A DNA stretch of 5,382 bases from an uncultured Eisenbergiella sp. (GTDB lineage: Bacteria > Bacillota > Clostridia > Lachnospirales > Lachnospiraceae). The stretch spans positions 1 to 5,382 of the forward strand of contig CARDPF010000218.1 in assembly GCA_948960675.1 (NCBI GenBank), in the 5' to 3' direction. The stretch's first letter is position 1, and every line of letters starts with the position of its first letter. The position numbers were made by a program, and so were the translations under genes. Shown here one piece after another: positions 1-5,382 of the stretch. The notes below the pieces were generated by a model that was not told where the DNA came from, made no database searches, and was given only the letters and a program-made list of their open reading frames with translations.

Positions 1-27
1 CCCCCAGAGTATTAAGATTTCCAGCAT
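1..27 (-). CDS. Start of a further cluster gene (5' end only, hydrophobic N-terminus)
   Basis: On the minus strand an ATG at 27-25 opens a frame reading MLEILILWG before the window ends. It is preceded by a strong Shine-Dalgarno AGGAGG (32-37) with a 4-nt spacer, the best-formed ribosome binding site near this end, and it starts 44 nt after the stop of the glycosyltransferase gene on the same strand. The hydrophobic residues could begin a membrane segment or simply a first beta strand; nine codons are too few to assign a family. In a cluster of this kind a flippase, polymerase or further glycosyltransferase would be ordinary, but nothing here decides between them. Confidence 0.55.
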
Positions 28-31
28 GTAT

Positions 32-37
32 CCTCCT
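32..37 (-). promoter_or_regulatory. Ribosome binding site of the truncated downstream gene
   Basis: The minus strand reads AAAAGGAGGATACATG. The AGGAGG core lies 4 nt before the ATG at 27. It is the main evidence that the short frame at the window edge is a real gene start rather than chance. The 44-nt gap that holds it (28-71) shows no G+C-rich hairpin followed by a T-run, so no terminator is called between the two genes. Confidence 0.6.
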
Positions 38-71
38 TTTGATTCTTTAAAATTCCATGCATCCAAACAGT

Positions 72-1175
72 TCAGACAAGTCTGCCCTGCTTGGATGCCC
101 GTCCATGAAAATTGCTGCGCAGCCTTACCTTGGCGGGAACCAAAAGGCTGTCATTGACCCGCATGGCCATGCGGTATAATACTGGGGAAGCCAAAAACAG
201 CTTCATTTTCCGGTATTCGTTGGGATTGGCAAAGGCAATGGCATAGATCTTTCCATACTGCCCTTTTCCCTCTTGGATTTTCTGTTTCAAAAAGGCTTTG
301 TGTTCCTTTTTATCCGGATCCCTGCTCCGCACTACCTGCGTATAAAAAAGCAGTAGTCTTTTATATAAAAAATAATCCTGCAAAAGCGCCAGATCGTTTC
401 TATGGATACTGCGCAGATAAGTGCTTCTGTCATACAAATTCGGAATCAGGTCGGTAAAAATCCGCGCATTCACCCCCCGGTTCATGATGCTGGCGCTTCT
501 GTCGCAAATATAGTTATGGTATGCGGTATCCATATAAACGCTTCTTTTGGGCTTGTTCAGCAGCTGCACCGTATACAGCATATCCTCATACCATCTGGCC
601 GGAAAACGCAGCCCGTCCAAAATCGAACGTTTATACAGCTTGTTCCATGCCGCGTTTTGAATCTGGAAAGCCTCATCCTCCTCCAGATACTTGGCCAGCA
701 TCTCCTGCCCTTCCATAACCGCCACCCTGCCGGTGGAAATGTCCACGGTTTCCTCCTGATAGACCCATTTATAACGGCACACTGCCAGGTCGGCCTCCTG
801 CTCTTTCATACAGGAAAGCATTTCCTCATACATATTTTCGTCCAGCCAGTCATCCCCGTCCAAAAAGGCGAGGTATTCTCCGGTAGCCGCTTCCATCCCG
901 GCATTGCGGGTGGTGTAGAGTCCCCCGTTTTCCTTGTGGATCACCTTCACCCTGTCATCCTGCGCGGCATATTTGTCACAGATGGCCGGGCAGTTATCCG
1001 TGGAACCGTCGTCCACCAAAATAACCTCCAAGTTCCGGTAGGTCTGCTTTAAAACGGATTGAATCGACCGGTCCAGATAAGCATCGCTGTTATATACCGC
1101 CACCGCCACGGAAATTTTCTCCGTCTGCTGTGGAAGGGGAATCGGTTTGGGCTTATAATTTTCTAAAATCCTCAT
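72..1175 (-). CDS. Family 2 glycosyltransferase (GT-A fold), polysaccharide biosynthesis
   Basis: This 367-residue protein should transfer a sugar from a nucleotide donor to a lipid-linked or growing glycan on the cytoplasmic face of the membrane. Seen: a GT2 domain starting near residue 21 (ISVAVAVYN), the nucleotide-binding VDDGSTD at 54-60, the conserved ENGGLYTTRNAG at 82-93, the metal-binding DGDD at 106-109 (LDGDDW), the WNKLYKR segment at 177-183 and an ED pair at 197-198 that fits the catalytic base position of the family. The C-terminal part (about 200-367) is basic and helical with no clear membrane span. The first 20 residues are a Pro/Lys-rich lead-in; no other Met occurs before residue 94, so Met1 is kept. 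The start lies 2 nt after the epimerase stop, and the only purine-rich site (GAGAGG, 1189-1194) is 13 nt upstream, so translational coupling is likely. Donor and acceptor sugars cannot be told from sequence. Confidence 0.95.
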   Translation of the reverse strand: MRILENYKPKPIPLPQQTEKISVAVAVYNSDAYLDRSIQSVLKQTYRNLEVILVDDGSTDNCPAICDKYAAQDDRVKVIHKENGGLYTTRNAGMEAATGEYLAFLDGDDWLDENMYEEMLSCMKEQEADLAVCRYKWVYQEETVDISTGRVAVMEGQEMLAKYLEEDEAFQIQNAAWNKLYKRSILDGLRFPARWYEDMLYTVQLLNKPKRSVYMDTAYHNYICDRSASIMNRGVNARIFTDLIPNLYDRSTYLRSIHRNDLALLQDYFLYKRLLLFYTQVVRSRDPDKKEHKAFLKQKIQEGKGQYGKIYAIAFANPNEYRKMKLFLASPVLYRMAMRVNDSLLVPAKVRLRSNFHGRASKQGRLV

Positions 1176-1177
1176 GG

Positions 1178-2146
1178 CTATACATTTTCCTCTCCCTGAT
1201 AAAACCGCACAAGCTTTTCGATCCCTTCTTCCAAGGACACTTTGGCGGCCGTCCCAAAATCCTTCTCAAAGCGGGTCACATCCAGCACATTGACCGGCAC
1301 ATCCACCGGCCGCCCCGGCAAAAACGTAACCTCGGGCTTTTTGCCCAGCACCCTGGTAATCCCGTCGATCACATCCAGCACAGTCGCCCCCCTGCCGCTG
1401 CCCAGATTATAGAGACAATGTCCCTTCCCCCCGTCCGCAATTTTCAAAATTCCCTCCACCGCGTCCGCAATGTAAATGTAATCCCGTACCACACTCCCGT
1501 CCCCGTATACCGCAATGGGAAGTCCCTGCAGGGCCCGGTATGTAAAGGTACTCACCACCCCCTGCACCCCGTCCGGCCGCTGGTAAGGGCCATACGGGTT
1601 GGACAGCCGCACGATACGGTACTCCAATCCATACATCTCATGGTACAAATAAAGCACCTTTTCAATGGCAAGCTTCTGCACCCCGTAGGAGGTGATGGGA
1701 AACGCCTCTTCCTCCTCCCGGCAGATGCCCGTGTGCAGTTTGCCGTACACCGTTCCCCCGGAGGACAAAAAAACCACCTTTTTTACCCTGTTTTCCACAC
1801 AGGCATCCAAAAACCGGATCGTCGCGACCAGATTTTCCTCCATCTCCCGCGCCACATCCCGGTTGGAATTGGAGGGGCAGGTGGTACTGATCAGATGATA
1901 AACGCAATCCACCTCCCCCAACCCGTCAAAAAGCCCCGGTACAGGATCCCCAAAATTCCCCTCTGCCAGACAAACCTGTCCACGCGCGGCGGCCTGCCCC
2001 ACAGCTGCCGGATAAGACCCCCCCGGCCGGTCAAACAGCGTCAGCGGGTATCCTTCCTGCAGCAGCCTGGCCGTCAGGTTTTTCCCGATAAAGCCTGCCG
2101 CCCCCAAAATAATAATGCGCTTGTTTTCCACGCCTGCCCCCTGCAT
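1178..2146 (-). CDS. NAD-dependent nucleotide-sugar epimerase/dehydratase (extended SDR, GalE/WcaG type)
   Basis: A 322-residue cytoplasmic enzyme of the extended short-chain dehydrogenase family, probably acting on a UDP-, GDP- or dTDP-sugar to make a precursor for the polysaccharide. Seen: the Rossmann dinucleotide motif GAAGFIG at 15-21; an acidic residue (D39, in LFDRPG) at the end of the second strand, favouring NAD over NADP; HLIST at 84-88; the catalytic Ser region FLSSGGTVYG at 126-135; YGVQK at 154-158 giving the Tyr-x3-Lys pair; then the substrate-domain motifs NPYGPYQRP and GDGSVVRDYIYI. Length is normal for the family. The first ATG lies 3 nt after the asnB-like stop, with GGAAGG upstream; a GTG at codon 6 (2131-2129), preceded by AGGGGG with 5-nt spacing, gives the family-like start V/M-ENKRIIILG and is a real alternative. 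Best guess is a 4-epimerase, but a dehydratase or reductase is not excluded. Confidence 0.93.
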   Translation of the reverse strand: MQGAGVENKRIIILGAAGFIGKNLTARLLQEGYPLTLFDRPGGSYPAAVGQAAARGQVCLAEGNFGDPVPGLFDGLGEVDCVYHLISTTCPSNSNRDVAREMEENLVATIRFLDACVENRVKKVVFLSSGGTVYGKLHTGICREEEEAFPITSYGVQKLAIEKVLYLYHEMYGLEYRIVRLSNPYGPYQRPDGVQGVVSTFTYRALQGLPIAVYGDGSVVRDYIYIADAVEGILKIADGGKGHCLYNLGSGRGATVLDVIDGITRVLGKKPEVTFLPGRPVDVPVNVLDVTRFEKDFGTAAKVSLEEGIEKLVRFYQGEENV

Positions 2147-2149
2147 CCT

Positions 2150-4030
2150 TTACGTATCCTTCCTTTGCGCCAGCCAGCTTTCAAACTGAAGCAAAAACCA
2201 AATCTGCTTGCGCCAAATTCTACGTCCTGTATAGTCTTCCCACAGCCTTTTGACGGCCTTTGGGTCAAAATAGCCTTCCCTGCGGATTTTGGATTCCTCC
2301 AAAAGTTCCGCCGCCCAGTCTGCAAGCCCCGGCTCCCTGAGCCACTTGGCCAGCGGGATACTAAATCCCTTCTTGGGCCGGTCCATCAGTTCCTTCGGCA
2401 CATAACGGTACAGTACATCCCGCAGCACCTGTTTGCCCACACCGTTTTCCCGCTTCATGGAAACCGGAAGCGTCCAGGCAAACTCCACCACATCCCTGTC
2501 CAGCATCGGCACCCGGCTTTCCAGCGATACCGCCATGGCCGTCCGGTCCACCTTGGCCAAAATATCGTCGGGATGGTACATGAGCAAATCCATCAGCATC
2601 AGGTTGTTAACGGTTCCCGGCAAAAAGCCGCTTTTGTATTGTGAAAAAACACATTCCGCCTTTCCCGGCACGGCGGTGAGTTCTCCCAAAAACGGTTCCG
2701 CCAAATCGGACAGTCCGTACAAATCCTCCGCCGTTTTCGCCATAAGCAGCATTCCCCGGATCACATTGCCCTCGTTTTTCGCCAACGGGCCACGGGTCAG
2801 CAGGCGGCTTACGCCCCTGCGCACCCCGTACGGAACCTTCCCCATCCGCTCCCAGGCGCTTTCCACGCTGCCATAGGTACCATACCCGCCAAACAGTTCG
2901 TCCCCCCCGTCGCCGCTGAGGGAAACAGTCACATGCTCCCGGGCCATCCGGCTCACCAAATAGGTGGGAATCTGGGAGGAATCCCCAAAAGGCTCCCCAA
3001 ACATATGCGGTAAAAGTGGGATTACCTCCTTGGCGTCTTTTTCGGATATATACAGCTGCGTATGTCCGGTTCCCAGCCGGGCGGCAATCTGGGCTGCAAT
3101 TTCGGCCTCGTCAAAGCCCTGCTCCTCCATGCCGATGGTAAACGTCCGTACCTTCCGGTCAGACTGCGCCTGCATCAGGGATACCACGGTGGAACTGTCA
3201 ATCCCCGCCGATAAAAATGCGCCCAAGGGCACATCCGCCACCATCTGCCCTGCCACCGCATTTTTTAAAAGACGTTCCAACTCCTCCGACGCTTCCTTAC
3301 GGCTGCCCCGGAAAGGATGCGCCTGTCCCCAACGCGCTGTCTCTGCCATGGACCACCAGGTTTCTTCCGTAAATTCCCGGAAGGGCGCGCGGGTTTTCAA
3401 AAGCTTTCCCGGCTCCAGCTTAAAAATCCCTTCATAAACCGAATGGGGCGCGGGAATGTAACCATGCACCATATAAATATCCAACACATCGCGGTTGACG
3501 GGATTGTGAAAATCCGGCAGGGCCGCAATACAGCCGATCTCGGAGGCAAATACAAAGCTGTCCCCCACAAAGCCGTAATACAGGGGCTTTTCCCCCACCC
3601 TGTCCCGCAAAAGCCATAATTCCTTTTCTTTTCGGTCATAGAGCGCAATGGCAAACATTCCCTTGCAGAGGGAAATCCCTTCCCGCACACCGTATGCCTC
3701 CAACGCCTCCAGCAAAACCTCCGTGTCACTGCCGCCCCGGAATGCCGTGGTTTTTTTCTCCTCCGACAGCTTTTTAGCCACTTCCTTATAGTTATAAATT
3801 TCCCCGTTATACGCAATTACATACCTGCCGCTGTGGGAAACCATGGGCTGCGCGCCCCCCTCGGACAAATCCAAAACGGAAAGACGCCGATGGCCCAATA
3901 CCACTCCGGCTTCCCCGTCCGCCCATGTCCCCTGCGCGTCCGGCCCCCGGTGTGCCATGCGATCCTTCATCTTTCCGATATCCTGCTGCCAATTTGCCAT
4001 CCTGTTGCAAAATCCAGCAATACCGCACAT
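2150..4030 (-). CDS. asnB: Glutamine-hydrolysing asparagine synthetase-family amidotransferase (AsnB type)
   Basis: A 626-residue two-domain enzyme. The class II glutaminase domain (about 2-200) has the nucleophile Cys2 in MCGIAGF, RGPD at 28-31, GHRRLSVLDLS at 46-56, NGEIYN at 75-80 and GGSDTE at 99-104. The ATP-dependent synthetase domain (about 240-620) has the PP-loop FLSAGIDSS at 272-280, FDEA at 306-309, SGDGGDELFGGY at 372-383, HPDDILAKVDRT at 486-497, SLESRVPMLD at 502-511 and PKKGFSIP at 552-559. All catalytic motifs are intact, so it should hydrolyse glutamine, channel ammonia, adenylate a carboxylate and form an amide. The start at 4030 is chosen over an in-frame ATG at 4081 because Cys must follow the initiator Met and a strong Shine-Dalgarno sits 9 nt upstream; the longer form would bury the nucleophile and overlap the preceding gene. 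The substrate may be aspartate, but AsnB paralogues in surface-glycan loci may amidate sugar acids or peptide decorations. The family is certain, the substrate is not. Confidence 0.95.
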   Translation of the reverse strand: MCGIAGFCNRMANWQQDIGKMKDRMAHRGPDAQGTWADGEAGVVLGHRRLSVLDLSEGGAQPMVSHSGRYVIAYNGEIYNYKEVAKKLSEEKKTTAFRGGSDTEVLLEALEAYGVREGISLCKGMFAIALYDRKEKELWLLRDRVGEKPLYYGFVGDSFVFASEIGCIAALPDFHNPVNRDVLDIYMVHGYIPAPHSVYEGIFKLEPGKLLKTRAPFREFTEETWWSMAETARWGQAHPFRGSRKEASEELERLLKNAVAGQMVADVPLGAFLSAGIDSSTVVSLMQAQSDRKVRTFTIGMEEQGFDEAEIAAQIAARLGTGHTQLYISEKDAKEVIPLLPHMFGEPFGDSSQIPTYLVSRMAREHVTVSLSGDGGDELFGGYGTYGSVESAWERMGKVPYGVRRGVSRLLTRGPLAKNEGNVIRGMLLMAKTAEDLYGLSDLAEPFLGELTAVPGKAECVFSQYKSGFLPGTVNNLMLMDLLMYHPDDILAKVDRTAMAVSLESRVPMLDRDVVEFAWTLPVSMKRENGVGKQVLRDVLYRYVPKELMDRPKKGFSIPLAKWLREPGLADWAAELLEESKIRREGYFDPKAVKRLWEDYTGRRIWRKQIWFLLQFESWLAQRKDT

Positions 4031-4039
4031 ACCGGCATC

Positions 4040-4046
4040 CCTCCTT
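4040..4046 (-). promoter_or_regulatory. Ribosome binding site that fixes the AsnB-like start
   Basis: The minus strand carries AAGGAGG 9 nt before the ATG at 4030, inside the 26-nt gap after the stop of the SGNH gene. It supports initiation at MCGIAGF, which leaves the cysteine nucleophile at the N-terminus after methionine removal, as class II amidotransferases require. Confidence 0.8.
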
Positions 4047-4056
4047 TCCTGCTTCG

Positions 4057-5142
4057 TCAGTCTTCCACTTTGGGTGCCCAATTTTCGTTGGCAATATCCA
4101 GCAGACAGCTTTCCTCTTCTTTTGCCTGCACTTCCCTGTAATATTCCCAGGCCTGGTCAAAGCTTTCATATCCCGCCTGTGCCCTGCGATCCTGCAGCTG
4201 GTAGTTTTCTTTCAGGTAGCTGCCCAAAAAGGCCGTACATTTGGCCTCCCCCAAAGCGTTTACATGGCTTCCGTAATCATAAAAGTCCGTCCCGAAATCC
4301 AGTCCCATTTCCTCCACATGCCGGTTTAAATCCAGCACCCGGTAGCCTGCATCCGCAATGACCGCCGTCAAATAGTTAAACTGCTTGCGTTCCGTCTCCT
4401 CCATGACATAAGGGGAAATCAAAAACAACGCGTCCTTTCCCGAGTCCTTGATAAAGGAAAGCAGATCCTCCAACACCTCCACCTGTACCTGCGGCGGCTT
4501 TTGTACCTCCACAATCCCCGACAAATCCGTCCATTTCGCCGGCCCCACGCCCCCCTTGATTTCCAGCCCCTTTAGCGGATGCTTCTTCTCATACCGCCAA
4601 CAGGCCAGCTGACTGGGCATGACGATGGTTTTCCAATTGGAATGATATTTAAAAATGTCAAAATAGTACGTGTACCGCTGGCTTTTGTCGCTGACCAGCG
4701 CGTCGATGGCCTGCACCCGGTTCCAGGAATATTTCAGGTTGTCCGTCACCCCCCGGGTAAACGCCATCGTATCTTCCCACTCCTCGTCCGGCATGGTGAA
4801 CATGCGCAGTTCGATCACAAACAGAGACGGATCCTGCGTCTTTTGCGCCTCCGTGAGCAGATATTTGATCGCCTTGGGGCGCTGGTTGTTGGTGGAAAGC
4901 GGATAGGCCGCGATCCCCTGCTCCCCGTACAGCTTGGGCGCACTGTAAAACGGATACACCGGACTGGAACCCACTAAAATCACATCTATGGTATTTTTTT
5001 TCTCCGCGTAAAAACCCGCAAAACGTTCCTTTACCCCACCGCTGGTACGCACCACATAAGTCACTGTGACCAGCAGGAAAAGAAACCCGGCCATAAAAAC
5101 GACCGCCCCTGCCGCCTGCTTTTTCGTCATTCTAACCCCCAT
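4057..5142 (-). CDS. Membrane-anchored SGNH/DltD-like protein, partner of the adjacent MBOAT acyltransferase
   Basis: This 361-residue protein probably works outside the membrane in O-acylation of a polysaccharide, as DltD, AlgJ/AlgX and PatB do beside their MBOAT partners. Seen: a short basic start (MTKKQ), one uncleaved-looking hydrophobic segment at about 10-31, then an extracytoplasmic domain opening with VILVGSSPVYPFYS (54-67), where GSS corresponds to SGNH block I and Ser60 is the likely nucleophile; a LSTNNQRP stretch at 82-89 in the position of the next conserved block; and FYDYGSHVNALG (287-298), where Asp289 and His293 fit the block V Asp/His pair. The stretch after His293 (68 residues) is long, acidic and helical, ending NENWAPKVED. 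Overall similarity to named families is low, so the call rests on these blocks plus position directly after an MBOAT gene. Start is uncertain: ATG at 5142 has a weak site, while ATG at 5130 (Met5) has GGGGG 6 nt upstream and loses only four residues. Confidence 0.78.
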   Translation of the reverse strand: MGVRMTKKQAAGAVVFMAGFLFLLVTVTYVVRTSGGVKERFAGFYAEKKNTIDVILVGSSPVYPFYSAPKLYGEQGIAAYPLSTNNQRPKAIKYLLTEAQKTQDPSLFVIELRMFTMPDEEWEDTMAFTRGVTDNLKYSWNRVQAIDALVSDKSQRYTYYFDIFKYHSNWKTIVMPSQLACWRYEKKHPLKGLEIKGGVGPAKWTDLSGIVEVQKPPQVQVEVLEDLLSFIKDSGKDALFLISPYVMEETERKQFNYLTAVIADAGYRVLDLNRHVEEMGLDFGTDFYDYGSHVNALGEAKCTAFLGSYLKENYQLQDRRAQAGYESFDQAWEYYREVQAKEEESCLLDIANENWAPKVED

Positions 5143-5174
5143 TCTTGACGGTTGAAAAACTGTCGCATATTACC

Positions 5175-5350
5175 CTAAACCTTGAAATTCTGGTAAATAA
5201 ACTCGGAGGCCGAATACCCCGGCCCATACTGCCCCAGTAATATCACATAGAACAGCAGCGCATAAAGTACCATCCACCGTATCAGCAGCGGCTTTTTCTC
5301 CAGCCTTTCCCGAAGCCAGCCCTTTTGCTGCTGTATGGTCACCCACTCCA
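5175..5350 (-). CDS. MBOAT-family membrane O-acyltransferase, C-terminal fragment
   Basis: The last 57 codons of a gene whose 5' part lies beyond the window; stop TAG at 5177-5175. The frame reads EWVTIQQQKGWLRERLEKK, then a hydrophobic segment (RWMVLYALLFYVILLGQYGPGY), then SASEFIYQNFKV. A final membrane helix followed by a G-x-Y-GPGY-x-AS-FIY-x-x-F ending is characteristic of the C-terminus of AlgI/DltB-like MBOAT proteins in bacterial polysaccharide O-acetylation. Such proteins are multi-pass and move an acyl group from a cytoplasmic donor to the outside, handing it to an SGNH partner; the next gene, 32 nt downstream, encodes such a partner. The catalytic His and the rest of the protein are not in the window. 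The other reading frame across 5170-5367 is open too, but only because of adapter sequence at its start, and it shows no family features. Acetyl as the acyl group is inferred. Confidence 0.85.
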
Positions 5351-5382
5351 AGATCGGAAGAGCACACGTCTGAACTCCAGTC
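5351..5382. other. Illumina TruSeq adapter read-through at the contig end (not genomic)
   Basis: The last 32 bases match, base for base as I recall it, the standard Illumina TruSeq indexed-adapter sequence, beginning AGATCGGAAGAGC and ending GAACTCCAGTC, read in the direction seen when a read runs off a short insert. The first A is the expected A-tail base, so genomic sequence most likely ends at 5350. On the minus strand it gives the well-known artefact peptide (V/M)CSSDL, here with a GTG at 5367-5365 read as a start. Nothing biological should be inferred from these bases. Confidence 0.97.

Noticed and set aside
28..71. Possible terminator between the glycosyltransferase and the next gene
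   Set aside because: Only a weak A+T-rich imperfect symmetry is present (about 42-58), with no stable stem and no T-run, and a strong ribosome binding site follows at once.
1130..2644. A 504-codon open frame on the plus strand
   Set aside because: It lies antisense to the epimerase and the end of the AsnB-like gene, both of which have complete family motifs. Its product is rich in His, Pro, Arg and Gln with no domain pattern, as expected from the mirror of G+C-rich coding sequence.
2902..2908. A seven-base C run as a possible frameshift or phase-variation site
   Set aside because: On the coding strand it encodes the Gly-Gly of the conserved SGDGGDE motif and the frame is intact on both sides; seven bases in a required motif of a G-rich gene is ordinary.
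3397..3816. A 139-codon minus-strand frame inside the AsnB-like gene
   Set aside because: It is wholly inside the glutaminase and linker region in another frame. The enclosing frame carries NGEIYN, GGSDTE and later motifs without interruption, so there is no frameshift to explain.
1..5350. Search for CRISPR arrays, tRNA or rRNA genes, insertion sequences or direct repeats
   Set aside because: Nearly all of the genomic sequence is accounted for by five protein genes with gaps of 2-44 nt, and no repeated spacer-like units, cloverleaf candidates or terminal inverted repeats were noticed by eye.
5170..5367. A 65-codon minus-strand frame starting MCSSDLG
   Set aside because: Its start and first residues come from Illumina adapter; the remainder is the wrong frame across the MBOAT C-terminus.

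Overview
The window is a 5.4 kb piece of a polysaccharide (capsule or exopolysaccharide) gene cluster with every gene on the minus strand. Composition is moderately GC-rich (roughly 55% on lines sampled by eye). The AGGAGG-type ribosome binding sites, the near-zero intergenic gaps and the style of the proteins (a two-domain 626-residue AsnB, a DltD-like single-anchor SGNH protein, a Lys/Glu-rich GT2) suggest a Gram-positive Firmicute, perhaps a gut Clostridia/Lachnospiraceae member. That taxonomic placement is inference only.

Layout in transcription order (right to left): (1) 5351-5382 is Illumina adapter, not genome; (2) 5175-5350 encodes the C-terminus of an MBOAT membrane O-acyltransferase, cut off by the adapter junction; (3) 4057-5142 is a membrane-anchored SGNH/DltD-like protein, the usual extracytoplasmic partner of such an MBOAT; (4) 2150-4030 is a glutamine-hydrolysing asparagine synthetase-family amidotransferase; (5) 1178-2146 is an NAD-dependent nucleotide-sugar epimerase/dehydratase; (6) 72-1175 is a family 2 glycosyltransferase; (7) 1-27 is the first nine codons of another gene with a strong ribosome binding site. 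Gaps between genes are 2 to 44 nt, with no terminator or promoter recognised, so this looks like the interior of one operon.

Proposed joint role (inference): the epimerase supplies or interconverts a nucleotide sugar, the GT2 adds a sugar to a lipid-linked repeat unit, the MBOAT/SGNH pair O-acylates (probably O-acetylates) the glycan at or outside the membrane, and the AsnB-like enzyme either makes asparagine or amidates a carboxylated sugar or amino-acid decoration. No RNA gene, mobile element, CRISPR array or long repeat was seen. I do not see a clearly undescribed system. The most concrete unusual observation is the adapter at the contig end, which creates a spurious start and hides the true MBOAT reading frame.
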